A DNA stretch of 64,000 nucleotides from Dermacentor variabilis (lineage: Eukaryota > Arthropoda > Arachnida > Ixodida > Ixodidae). A model generated the notes under the pieces. It did no database searches, was not told where the DNA came from, and was given only the letters and a program-made list of their open reading frames with translations. The position numbers and the translations under genes are program-made. The stretch is taken from assembly GCF_050947875.1 (NCBI RefSeq), contig NC_134573.1:37751615-37815614 (forward strand). Reading direction: 5' to 3'. Below, piece after piece: positions 45,895 to 56,396 of this stretch. How positions within the stretch are numbered: position 1 is the first letter of the stretch; each line of letters opens with the position of its first letter.

Positions 45895-46629
45895 TGTTGC
45901 GTTTCGCCTGCGACACGTGGTTTTGCCGGCGCGACGGCGGCGGGGCGGCGGACATTTTGGCCCGATCGTCGTCACCGCAACACTCATCGCCAGGTGTTTC
46001 CAGGCGCGTCTGCGGCGATGCGACCGCCTAGGGATTTCGTTCCAGTCATTGTGCCCGAAACAGGCGATGCCAAAGCAGGGATCTCGTTCCAGTCATTGTG
46101 CCCGAAACAGGCGATGCCAAAGCAGGGACCATCTTCTCGTTACAGTCATTGTGTCCGACCGGCAGCGCCACGACAGTGTGCTGCGCAGCGCCACGACCAG
46201 GTGCTACGAGATCGTGCGCAGCGCCACGACATGGTGCTACGGCATCGCTACGACAGTGTGCGTCACCATTAGCCCATTGTACATTCACGTGCTCGTCTTT
46301 TGAGGGGTTCCTTCTTGCCCTCAACTGCGAGAGTATAAAAACAGCTGCCCCCGGACGCCAGAGGAGGGCTCCGATTTCTTCTGCTGAGTGAAGTGCTCTC
46401 CCGTCTCTCTACTTCGGTCAAACCTGACCACCTACTCTTTGCGATGTTAAAATAAACAAGTTGTTTCGTTGTTACCAGTCGACTCATGCTTTGCCGGGAC
46501 CTTCGGATGCTTGCAGTTGTACCCCAGGCCGCCAGGCCAACGCTACCCTTGGGGCTTGCGACCCAGGTACAACCACGGGCGTCAGCGCCGAGTTCCCAAC
46601 CGATCGTACCAGCAGTCCGATTCCAAACA
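45895..46629 (+). repeat. 3' LTR of Gmr1-type element
   Basis: 735 bp, nearly identical to the 5' LTR. It has one 23-bp CAGCGCCACGACAGTGTGCT-type unit fewer and one extra T near the 3' end (GATTCC versus GATCC), which together explain the 22-bp length difference. TATA box at 46334-46340 and AATAAA at 46451-46456. Confidence 0.92.
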
Positions 46630-47976
46630 GCAGAGATGCCTTTTAAGGCTGACTTTCATTCGCCATAGGTGAAATCTTTACAATTTATATTTAGTTATGC
46701 TATCAAAATAACGTCAGATTCTTAAGCTCTGTGTTTCTAAAATAGTACGAATTGTTTCCTTGAAACCGACCCAGTCACAGAAGGGCTAAATCCTATCTCA
46801 TCGTCCTTTACAGCGCTGAATATTGCATCACCACGGGCGTCTGAGGCACTAATTGAATGCATTCGATGGGCTACACTGAATAAGTCACAGAGACAGCATT
46901 CCCTTCCCATCTTTTAATCTAGTCGTCCGTTGCCGTCAGCAATCATTCATAACTTTCAAGCCAACCCTTGGCTACGCTCACTTCTACAGTAGTCAATAGA
47001 AATAGATCTCTCTTGAGAGCACGAAAAACTAGAAAAAAAATTGTTCTCTTTCAAGCAGGAATGAAATTGCTATAGCCCAGGTATTAAATGCGCGGCATAT
47101 GCATTACACCGAGGCCCCAAGCCTTTTAGGACTGAACCCCTCCCACCCTGCCCCCCCCCCCCCCTAAAAAAAAATCCATAATCACGTTATAGCAAATTTC
47201 GCATCATTTTTGCGGCCACTGTCCTGCTTCTGAAGCTTCACGCACGCAATGACGTCCAACTAAATTACCGCAATCTCTGCCTGGCTCGACTGCAAAAATA
47301 TAGTGTCATAAAAAGTACTTCCGCGAAAATGCAGCGCTAGTTGAAATTGCATTAACGGGGCGTCACTGTGTCGAAAAATATTAAAGAATGTACAAATTTA
47401 AATTAAATACTGTGCTAATTAAAGCTCTGCCCTGTTGAAGTGACCAGTATAAAGATATCAAAGCCAATGTGGGCTATATACAGTACGCTGCGATTGTGAA
47501 TTCATGCCGCAAACGCGCACGTTTAGCGCTTTCATTGCTCAAACGAGAAGGTGGTAAATGTGGGTCATGGTAGAGTCAAGCACATTGCATCCCTATCTAG
47601 TGCTTTCGTTTAATAATAGAGCGAGAAAAAAATCCCGAAGTTAGGTGCGATCACGGATGCCAGCTGATGCATGAAGCCGGCGAGCGCGCGATGGCCTGCG
47701 AAGCGTGCCGTGCGCAGCGCGCACAGCCGGCGGGCGAGGAGAATCGAGGAGGAAAGCGCGGGAGTGGAGGAGAGTGTCGCTACTTTCGAATTATTAAGGG
47801 GTTTTACCGCATCGTGGCCCATCCAGGATGCCGCGTTTCCACCAGAAAGCTCACCTTCGTGCAGAGAGTTCGCCGCAAGCGTTTCCGGGTAAACCTTACG
47901 GTTACATAAGCTGCAGTAGCCGGGAAGCGTGAGAAGCACTCGGGGATCTTCGATTGCTATCGCACTCCACTCTTAA
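46630..47976. other. Non-coding stretch
   Basis: No supported gene. There is a C-run at 47152-47163. The segment at 47660-47830 contains GTCGCTACTTTCGAATTATT and AAGGGGTTTTACCGCATC, a diverged copy of the repeat at 38870-38905 (- strand). Its short open frames have no known domain. Confidence 0.4.
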
Positions 47977-48699
47977 GAGGAAGCTTTAACTTGGGTGCTC
48001 CTATCTAAATACATGTAAAAGAAGAATTCGTTTTTCTTGGCAACCACTGCACCAAATTTGACTAGGTTAGTTTCATTTAAATGGAATCCTTATAATATAG
48101 TGGCTGTTCTTTCGAACTTTCATTTAGATCGTAAATTGTTTTTAAAGATTGGCGAAAATAAAAAATTTCCAGGAAACAATATTGTCAAGATTACAAATCT
48201 GGTAATTTGGCAATGAAAAACTGTATCACAATTCTATGGATTGCAGCTAATAGTGGATCTAAAGTGGACAAAATTAATGTGTCAGACATGAATCTCAAAA
48301 TATTTAGTAATATGGCAATACAGCTTTTGCAGAACCCTGGTACACAACGTAACGAATTCACGTAAGATATAAATTGACATACCGATTTTGTCCCCTTTTA
48401 ATGATTTAATGGGTGCCGTTTACAGAACCGTGATATCTGCTTTTGAGGCAGAGCTATTAGTTTGTAAACTTCGGGCTTATATTATTTTCAAACTTGCGAA
48501 TTTTCGAAAATCTTTTTAACAAAATTCAGGCGCTAAATCGAAATACTGCTTAAAACAGTCACTAGAATTTAACTTTCTCTCTAAAATGCAACAAACTTCA
48601 CTACAATCGGTAAAGGGGCTATCTCAGAAAAAGGTTATTGCGTTTTACATGTATTTGAATAGGCCGCGTCGGAGTTGGGCCCCGAGCTAAAGCTTCCGT
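47977..48699. mobile_element. TTAA-bounded MITE, copy 1
   Basis: 723 bp, bounded by TTAA (47973-47976 and 48700-48703). It starts GAGGAAGCTTTAACTTGGGT and ends GGGCCCCGAGCTAAAGCTTC, forming inverted ends of about 17-20 bp. The body is AT-rich and non-coding. It shares its whole length with the copy immediately to the right. TTAA targets are typical of piggyBac-like elements, but no transposase is present. Confidence 0.8.
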
Positions 48700-48703
48700 T
48701 TAA

Positions 48704-49443
48704 GAGGAAGCTTTAGCTCGGGTGCTTTTATCTAAATACATGTAAAAAGAGAATTCGTTTTTCTCGACAAAGGGGGGGGGGGAGGAAGTGCACCAAACTT
48801 GACGGAGTCTGCTGTATTTAAAAGAAAAGCTTAAAATCTAGTGACTGTTGGCTTCGAATTTTTGACTTAGATCGTCAATTATTTATAAAAGAATTGGCAA
48901 ATATTGAAGATGTTTAGAAAACTGAAGTATCGAGTTTACAACTCTGTAGCTCAACAAGGAAAAATGATAGCTTAATTTTATGCAATGCTTCTGATAGCAC
49001 ATCTAAAGCGGACAAAATTGATATGTTACACACGAATCTCCAAAGATCTTGTAATATGGAAATGTACCTTTTGTGCAGCCCTTGTGCACAATGTAAACAA
49101 TTCAGGGAAGATATAAAATGACATATCAAATTAGTTCGCTTTCAATGATCTAGTCGATGCCGTTTAGAGAACTGCGATTTCTGTTGTTGATGCAGAGCTA
49201 TTAATTTATAAAGCTCGTGCTTCTATTTTTCACGAACTTCCGAATTCTTGAAGATGTCTTTAGAGAAATTTAGGCCCTAAGTCGAAATTCCGCTTTCATC
49301 AGTCACTAGGATTTAGCTTTCCCTCTAAAAGTGCAACAAACTTGATTAAAATCGGTCAAGGGGTTATCTCAGAAAAGCGTTCTTGTGTTTTACAAGAATT
49401 TAAATAGGCCGCGTCGTAGTTGGGCCCGAGCTAAAGCTTCCTC
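48704..49443. mobile_element. TTAA-bounded MITE, copy 2
   Basis: 740 bp between TTAA at 48700-48703 and 49444-49447. It starts GAGGAAGCTTTAGCTCGGGT and ends GCCCGAGCTAAAGCTTCCTC, a near-perfect inverted terminal repeat. Internal landmarks ATCTAAATACATGTAAAA near the left and TAGGCCGCGTCGTAGTTGGG near the right match copy 1. A G-run at 48774-48782 is specific to this copy. Overall divergence from copy 1 is substantial (my estimate by eye, roughly a fifth of positions). Confidence 0.85.
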
Positions 49444-49751
49444 TTAAAGGCGAAGCTTAAACGTTAGCCGATTTTTTCCCAAGAGCTCTGTGTGCGGTAG
49501 ACGCATTACCAAAGTAAATGGCAACTGCTGCCATTTAACTTTTCAACGCTCGTCCTGCCTGGTCTTCCTTCCTCGTGTCCTTGTGTTTATGCGCTCTAAG
49601 ACAACTTACAAACGCCCAAATTTCATTTCTTGTAGGCAACTTGTAGAACAGGCGGCGACGAACAAGGTGAACCGAGAAAAAAGAAAGCAATTTACGCCAT
49701 TCAACAAGCATTGGCGTACTATTTTTCAAGTAGGGGGAAGGGCAGGACATC
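49444..49751. other. Non-coding spacer
   Basis: A 96-residue + strand frame begins in this stretch but has no recognisable domain and runs into the microsatellite. No gene is supported. Confidence 0.35.
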
Positions 49752-49898
<147 letters not shown>

Positions 49899-50016
49899 TG
49901 ATTTCAATGGCGAAAGCCGAACCCCGGCCGAAACGTCTGGAAAAAGCGTTTCGTAGATGTGTTCACTCCTTTTGTGTGATTTTGAAGAAACAAAATCACG
50001 CAGAAAAGCATTAATC

Positions 50017-50200
<184 letters not shown>

Positions 50201-51149
50201 AAGGTATTTCCTCGCTTTTGATTTTTATACTTCCATTAAAGACTACAAAGAATTTCCCCTATGCTTTCCTTTTCGTCATTATTCTTTAGCTTCAGATGGT
50301 TCTGACTAACAAATACCTGCGAGCATTCGTACTAAAACGGTGCCATTACATAACGGGGCCTCTCGGTTCCCCTTCTCTTCGTCCAAAACATGACAATTGG
50401 CTATTCTTTCTTCTGGCTGCCCAATTATGTAGTATTAGCTGCCGTCTAGCCATGTAGCAGTTTAATTATTTACGTTACAACCAGTGATGTTTTTTCTTTT
50501 AACGGGTCCTATATTGTGTATATAAGGCACACAATTACCTCATTAGCTTTCTCTTTTCCATAACTTGTGATATTTTTTCAACAACTATTTATTTTGCGTT
50601 CTTTGCAAGTTCGTCATACAGCGGCCTGTCATTCTTGAAAACTTTGTTTGTCATCAGGCTCTAAAGCTTTCAAGCGGCTATTCGCGCATTTCTGTTCATG
50701 ACGGTTGTAGTGATCTTGTATTTAATACGATCCTAATTGTACGTGATAGCTGATTTTCTATACAGTGCAAGTGTGTTCCTTATTATCCCGAAATAAATAT
50801 TTCTGCTGTAAGTATGAGCTTCTGCCTTTGTCTATTTTATACTCGATTCGATATTCGGTACTTATCATTCGTATTCTATTCGCATTAGGAAAAGTCGATA
50901 TTCGGTCGCCTACCGCTAATATTTACATAACGAATTAGGACACCTTAAATGTTTCATTGCCTTCAGATTGGAAGTTTGTAAACGCAGCATGATTCAAAAG
51001 AACGCAACCAACGTAGCTAGCCTGAAAATACACTTAGTCTACATATTCTCCCTAAATTTTCGTGCTTCTCGACGTTCGTGGTAGCAGAACTAGATTCTGT
51101 GGAACGCGTTTGGCCGCATGTTGTTAACATGGCGATGACATTTAACCGA
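50201..51149. other. Non-coding stretch
   Basis: AT-rich sequence with no supported gene. It ends at the left target-site copy of the RTE insertion. Confidence 0.4.
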
Positions 51150-51164
51150 GATGTATACAGGTTA
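51150..51164. repeat. Left target-site duplication of RTE insertion
   Basis: GATGTATACAGGTTA, identical to 54356-54370. The leading GATG also matches the element's 3' GATG repeat. Confidence 0.9.
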
Positions 51165-51168
51165 GAAT

Positions 51169-51240
51169 GCAGCGGTGGCGTAGAGGTAGAACACCCGCCT
51201 CGCGTGCAAGAGGTCCGTGGTTCGAATCCCGGTGCCGGCA
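51169..51240 (+). repeat. tRNA-like head (A and B boxes) of RTE insertion
   Basis: An A box TGGCGTAGAGG (51176-51186) and B box GGTTCGAATCC (51219-51229) lie at tRNA spacing, with an anticodon-arm-like CCTCGCGTGCAAGAGG between them. The T stem and acceptor stem contain mismatches, so it should not work as a tRNA. It could act as an internal RNA polymerase III promoter, as in SINEs. An A12 run follows at 51256-51267. Confidence 0.75.
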
Positions 51241-51398
51241 ATTTTCCACCGGATTAAAAAAAAAAAAGATCCGCGTGTTGATAAAATTGCACAAACAGGC
51301 CTGGAGTGTGGCCTGATCCCGGAGACCAGAAACGGTAACGCACTCCCTCACCAGAGCAGGATTGGCCACCCTGGTGCAGTACTTGGCCACAACCTCCT

Positions 51399-54339
51399 AT
51401 GAACACAACAATCAAACCCCGGCCCTCAGTCCCCAGCAGCTGCGAAGCAACTGACCACGGCGGCGGTCAGACCTGCGACGCAGCAGAGGGTGCTAAGAAT
51501 CACTGGCTCCGGACAGGCCGCCATTGGAATATGAACCTGGCAACGTTTAACGCTAGAACGTTATCTAGTGAGGCGAGTCTAGCAGTGCTATTGGAGGAAT
51601 TAGAGGGAAGTAAATGGGATATAATAGGGCTCAGTGAAGTTAGGAGGCCGAAAGAAGCATATACAGTGCTAAATAGCGGGCACGTCCTGTGCTACCGGGG
51701 CTTAGCGGATAGAAGAGAACTAGGAGTGGGATTCCTGATTAATAAGAATATAGCTGGTAACATACAGGAATTCTATAGCATTAACGAGAGGGTGGCAGGT
51801 TTTGTTGTGAAACTTAATAAGAGGTACAAAATGAAGATTGTACAGGTCTACTCCCCCTACATCCAGTCATGATGACCAGGAAGTCGAAAGCTTCTATGAA
51901 GACGTGGAATCGGCGGTGGGGAGAGTGAAAACTAAATACACTATACTAATGGGCGACTTTAATGCCAAGATAGGCAAGAAGCAGGCTGGAGACATGGCAG
52001 TGGGGGAATATGGCATAGGCACTAGGAATAGCAGGGGAGAGTTATTAGTAGAGTTTTCGGAAAAGAATAATATGAGGATAATGAATACCTTCTTCCGCAA
52101 GCGGGATAGCCGAAAGTGGACGTGGAGGAGCCCGAACGGCGAGACTAGAAATGAAATAGACTTCATACTCTGCGCTAACCCTGGCATCATACAAGATGTG
52201 GACGTGCTCGGCAAGGTGCGCTGCAGTGACCACAGGATGGTAAGAACACGAATTAGCCTAGACCTGAGGAGGGAACGGAAGAAACTGGTACATAAGAAGC
52301 CGATCAATGAGTTAGCGGTAAGAGGGAAAATAGAGGAATTCCAGATCAAGCTACAGAACAGGTATTCAGCTTTAACTCAGGAAGAGGACCTTAGTGTTGA
52401 AGCAATGAACGACAATCTTGTGGGCATCATTAAGGAGCGTGCAATGGAAGTCGGTGGTAACTCCGTTAGACAGGATGCCAGTAAGCTATCGCAGGAGACG
52501 AAAGACCTGATCAAGAAAGGCCAATGTATGAAAGCATCTAACCCTACAGCTAGAATAGAACTGGCAGAACTTTCGAAGTTAATCAACAAGCGTAAGACAG
52601 CTGACATAAGGAAGTATAATATGGATAGAATTGAACATGCTCTCAGGAGCGGAGGAAGCCTAAAAACAGTGAAGAAGAAACTAGGAATTGGCAAGAATCA
52701 GATGTATGCGTTAAGAGACAAAGCCGGCAATATCATTACCAATATGGATGAGATAGTTCAAGTGGCTGAGGAGTTCTATAGAGATTTATACAGTACCAGT
52801 GGCACCCACGACGATAATGGAAGAGAAAATAGTCTAGAGGAATTCGAAATCCCGAAGGTAACGCCGGAAGAAGTAAAGAAAGCCTTAGGAGATATGCAAA
52901 GGGGGAAGGCAGCTGGGGAGGATCAGGTAACAGCAGATTTGTTGAAGGATGGTGGACAGATTGTTCTAGAGAAACTGGCCACCCTGTATACGCAATGCCT
53001 CATAACCTCGAGCGTACCGGAATCTTGGAAGAACGCTAACATAATCCTAATCCATAAGAAAGGGGACGCCAAAGACTTGAAAAATTATAGACCGATCAGC
53101 TTAATGTCCGTTGCCTACAAAGTATTTACTAAGGTAATTGCAAATAGAATCAGGAACACCTTAGACTTCTGTCAACCAAAGGACCAGGCAGGATTCCGTA
53201 AAGGCTACTCAACAATAGACCATATTCACATTATCAATCAAGTGATAGAGAAATGTGCAGAATATAACCAACCCTTATATATAGCTTTCATTGATTACGA
53301 GAAAGCGTTTGATTCAGTCGAAACCTCAGCAGTCATGGAGGCATTACGGAATCAGGGTGTAGAAGAGCCATATGTAAAAATACTGGAAGATATCTATAGC
53401 GGCTCCACAGCCACCGTAGTCCTCCATAAAGCAAGCAACAAAATCCCAATAAAGAAAGGCGTCAGGCAGGGAGATACGATGTCTCCAATGCTATTCACAG
53501 CGTGTTTACATGAGGTATTCAGAGACCTGGATTGGGAAGAATTGGGGATAAAAGTTAATGGAGAATACCTTAGTAACTTGCGATTCGCTGATGATATTGC
53601 CTTGCTGAGTAACTCAGGGGACCAATTGCAATGCATGCTCACTGACCTGGAGAGGCAAAGCAGAAGAGTGGGTCTAAAAATTAATATGCAGAAAACTAAA
53701 GTAATGCTTAACAGTCTCGGGAGAGAACAGCAATTTACAATAGGCAGCGAGGCACTGGAAGTCGTAAGGGAATACATCTACTTAGGGCAGGTAGTGACGG
53801 CGGATCCGGATCATGAGACGGAAATAATCAGAAGAATAAGAATGGGCTGGAGTGCGTTTGGCAGGCATTCCCAAATCATGAACAGCAGTTTGCCGTTATC
53901 CCTCAAGAGAAAAGTATATAATAGCTGTGTCTTACCAGTACTCACCTACGGGGCAGAAACCTGGAGGCTTACGAAAAGGGTTCTACTCAAATTGAGGACG
54001 ACACAACGAGCTATGGAAAGAAGAATGATAGGTGTAACGTTAAGGGATAAGAAAAGAGCAGATTGGGTGAGGGAACAAACGCGAGTTAATGACATCTTAG
54101 TTGAAATCAAGAAAAAGAAATGGGCATGGGCAGGACATGTAATGAGGAGGGAAGATAACCGATGGTCATTAAGGGTTACGGACTGGATCCCAAGGGAAGG
54201 GAAGCGTAGCAGGGGGCGGCAGAAAGTTAGGTGGGCGGATGAGATTAAGAAGTTTGCAGGGACGGCATGGCCAAAATTAGTACATGACCGGGGTTGTTGG
54301 AGAAGTATGGGAGAGGCCTTTGCCCTGCAGTGGGCGTAA
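51399..54339 (+). pseudogene. RTE endonuclease-reverse transcriptase, one frameshift
   Basis: Frame 1 (51399-51872) carries the N-terminal half of an APE-type endonuclease: NLATFNARTL, GLSEVRR with the catalytic Glu, and VQVYSP. Frame 2 (51838-54339, 833 codons) continues with GDFNAKIG, NEIDFIL and CSDHRMV, then the reverse transcriptase: GKAAGEDQVTADLLK, NYRPISLMSVAYKVFTK, QAGFRKGYSTIDH, FIDYEKAFDSVE, GVRQGDTMSP and FADDIALL (catalytic Asp pair at residues 585-586 of frame 2). It ends with the RTE-type C-terminus (MERRMIGVTLRDKKRADWV, WAWAGHVMRR). The two frames overlap, and the shift lies near 51853-51863 in a CCCCCT stretch, consistent with a one-base insertion. No other stop was seen. Full RTE proteins are about 1000 residues, so apart from the shift this is nearly complete. 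Confidence 0.9.
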
Positions 54340-54355
54340 CCAGGCTGATGATGAT

Positions 54356-54370
54356 GATGTATACAGGTTA
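54356..54370. repeat. Right target-site duplication of RTE insertion
   Basis: GATGTATACAGGTTA, identical to 51150-51164. Its first four bases overlap the GATG repeat that ends the element. Confidence 0.9.
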
Positions 54371-54852
54371 AGTGCCACATTGGCGCCCTTGATCTGCCTG
54401 AAAGCCTCCTTGAAGTATTTATTGGTCTGAAAGCCTTGAGAAACGGAAGCGATTTTTTAGACGCGCGTGAACGAGCTCAGCTGTTCCAAAATTTACGCCT
54501 TTTCACGCAGTTGATATGTCTTATGCGCCCCCTCTGTTCGAAATCTGCACGCAGAATTTATTGCATTTGGTTATCGTAAATTAACTCTCTGACACACTTG
54601 CGCACATCTACCAATTCCATGGCTTTAGTGACGCCACTGAACCTGCAGCGTTTAAACACATTCAAATGCGTTTTGTAATGAAAGAAATCTCAATTTTGTG
54701 AGCAGTATGATGGTGATGATGATCACTGTGCTGTGAAGCGCAATCTCAATATGAAGGCTAATGTGAAGGCAACCGTTGGCTCATCTCGGTCATGGAGCCT
54801 ATGCGTCGTACAGCAAGTTTCGGCGACTGACATATAGCCTTTGAATACTAAA
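54371..54852. other. Non-coding spacer
   Basis: No gene seen. This is the original host sequence to the right of the RTE target site. Confidence 0.4.
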
Positions 54853-55285
54853 CTGCGTTCACATTATCATCAGCCTATTTTATGCACACTGCAGGAGGAA
54901 GGCCTCTCCCTGCGATCTCCAATTGCCTCTATCCTACGCCAACCGATTCTAACTTGCGCTTGCAAATTTCTTAATTCCATCACCCCACCTAGTCTTCTGT
55001 CGTCTTCGACTGCGCTTCCCTTCTCTTGGCACTCATTCTGTAACCCTAATGGTCCACCGGTTATCTAACCGACGCATTACATGTCCTGCCCAGCTCCAAT
55101 TTTCTCTCTTAATGTCAATCAGAATATCGGCTATCCCCGTTTGCTCTCTGATCCACACGGTCCTCTTACTGTCTCTTAACGTTACGCCTAACATTCTTCG
55201 TTCCATCGCTCTTTTCACGTTCGCAAATTGTTCTCGAGCTTGTTTGTTAATCTCCAAGTTTCTGCCCCACGTGTTAGAACCGCCC
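54853..55285 (-). pseudogene. 5'-truncated RTE fragment
   Basis: On the - strand, about 80 residues (55280 to 55040) encode RAMERRMLGVTLRDSKRTVW, ILIDIKRENWSWAGHVMRR and DNRWTIRVTE, clearly homologous to the C-terminus of the 51165-54355 element but a different subfamily. The frame breaks afterwards, and the fragment ends near 54855 with a GCTGATGATAATG tail. It lies in the opposite orientation to the intact RTE. Confidence 0.85.
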
Positions 55286-55560
55286 TGTGGGCAATGAAAG
55301 TCCAGTGGACATCCACTGGTGAGCAAGTTTTGGAAATATGCATGTCCGTCGGAGATCCACAGAAATCCACCAGATTTACTACGGACGTCCATCGGACGCT
55401 TATGCGCAAGAAAATTGGCAATCCGTCGAACGTCCGATGGCTGCCAGAACCGTACATCGGACGCTACGGAGACACGCAAAACCCAGCACCTGGCCCTTTC
55501 AAGACATCCATCGGACATCCATAAGAGTACTGTTATTGAAACGTAGGGATGTTCATCGGA
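55286..55560. repeat. Cluster of CCATCGGAC-type short repeats
   Basis: The word CATCGGAC, or its variants CGTCGGAG and the inverted GTCCGATGG, recurs about seven times (near 55345, 55390, 55430, 55455, 55508, 55515 and 55555) in both orientations. Spacing is irregular, about 35-55 bp. Both strands have open frames across it, but these look like by-products of the repeat. Confidence 0.6.
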
Positions 55561-56396
55561 CATTCTTTGTTTTAACTGGTTTAGCAGAGATGTATATGCA
55601 TGCTATCCCAACTATCATGGACACAAATTTAAAGAAAGAGCAATTGTGTTGCTTGAAGAAAACCCAATGCATAGTTTCCAGGGCAGTGAATTAGCTGGCA
55701 GTAAATTTTTCTCAGGCACCCAGCTCAATTGCGAAACCATCTTCGAACTGAGGGCACGTCGACGCATCGGCACCATGGCAGAGTATCACGAGCTGTAGCA
55801 CCTGTACAAGCACGAAACGTAAGTTCATGGGATCCCTTGTCGGCGCAAGACCATGCACTCATTCGGCAAAATGCGTATAATGCGAGCTGCCAGAGATACA
55901 GCTCCGCTCATTGCAAAAATTTGGTGGAAGTTCCGGCTGTACCGAAACCATCAATGCTGCGAAACCATCAACGCCGTCGTCGTGATGTTCAGCATCAAGC
56001 TCACGGGCGATAGCATCGTCGCCGCACGCTGTGTGTTCTATGTGCGAGCGAAAGCGTGCGAGGCTGAGCCGACGATGCCGGCTCAGTCTCGCGCTCGCAA
56101 GGGAGGAAAGCGGAGAGGAAGGGCAGGAGGGGGCGAGACGTTCTACTCCGGCGGCTGCTGCATAAGACGCGGCCGCGCAGGCCCTATATTGAAAGTGAGC
56201 GGCGATGAGTAGGAATCTACGTTCGCTGGGGCTCATAATTTCGTGTGCTGTGACCTCACCGCTTAGGTCAATTCGCTCGCTGCTGCTGCCACTCTTGCGT
56301 GACACCATGCTCGTTAATTTAGTTAGTAAGCGAATTCTTACAAGTTTTTACGGCTGATAAATATTTTTTTCTTGAGAAGACCAATTAAAGACAGCT
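55561..56396. other. Non-coding stretch with GC-rich patch
   Basis: No supported gene. A GC-rich patch at 55960-56210 contains frames of up to 149 residues on both strands without known domains. The words TGTGCGAGCGAAAGCGTGCG suggest a dispersed repeat. Confidence 0.35.

Larger units (their letters stand above)
39852..46629 (+). mobile_element. Complete Gmr1-type Ty3 LTR retrotransposon
   Basis: Two long terminal repeats (39852-40608 and 45895-46629) start TGTTGCG and end CCAAACA and flank a 5.3-kb interior. GCAG directly abuts both outer edges (39848-39851 and 46630-46633), consistent with a 4-bp target-site duplication. A primer-binding site follows the left LTR by 2 bp. The interior holds one uninterrupted gag-pol ORF (40963-45408) whose integrase precedes reverse transcriptase, the arrangement of the Gmr1 group. 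The LTRs are nearly identical apart from a repeat-unit difference, so insertion is recent and the copy may still be competent. Confidence 0.93.
51165..54355 (+). mobile_element. RTE-clade retrotransposon with tRNA-like 5' head
   Basis: A 3.2-kb insertion flanked by a perfect 15-bp target duplication (51150-51164 and 54356-54370). Its first feature is a tRNA-like segment (51169-51240), then an A12 run, a leader of about 150 bp, an endonuclease-reverse transcriptase frame with one break, and a GCTGATGATGATGATG 3' end immediately after the stop codon, typical of RTE elements. The duplication encloses the tRNA-like head together with the LINE, so both entered as one unit. The near-intact frame and perfect duplication indicate a young insertion. 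Confidence 0.88.

Noticed and set aside
45619..46303. Extra genes in the 3' interior and LTR of the Gmr1-type element
   Set aside because: The frames continue into the LTR, the same frames occur in the 5' LTR, and nothing resembles an envelope or accessory protein.
51169..51240. A functional tRNA gene
   Set aside because: A and B boxes are good, but the acceptor and T stems have several mismatches and the segment lies inside a retrotransposon insertion; treated as a tRNA-like SINE/LINE head.
55033..55563. 176-codon - strand ORF as one protein
   Set aside because: It fuses an RTE C-terminal fragment with unrelated short-repeat sequence; the continuity is accidental.
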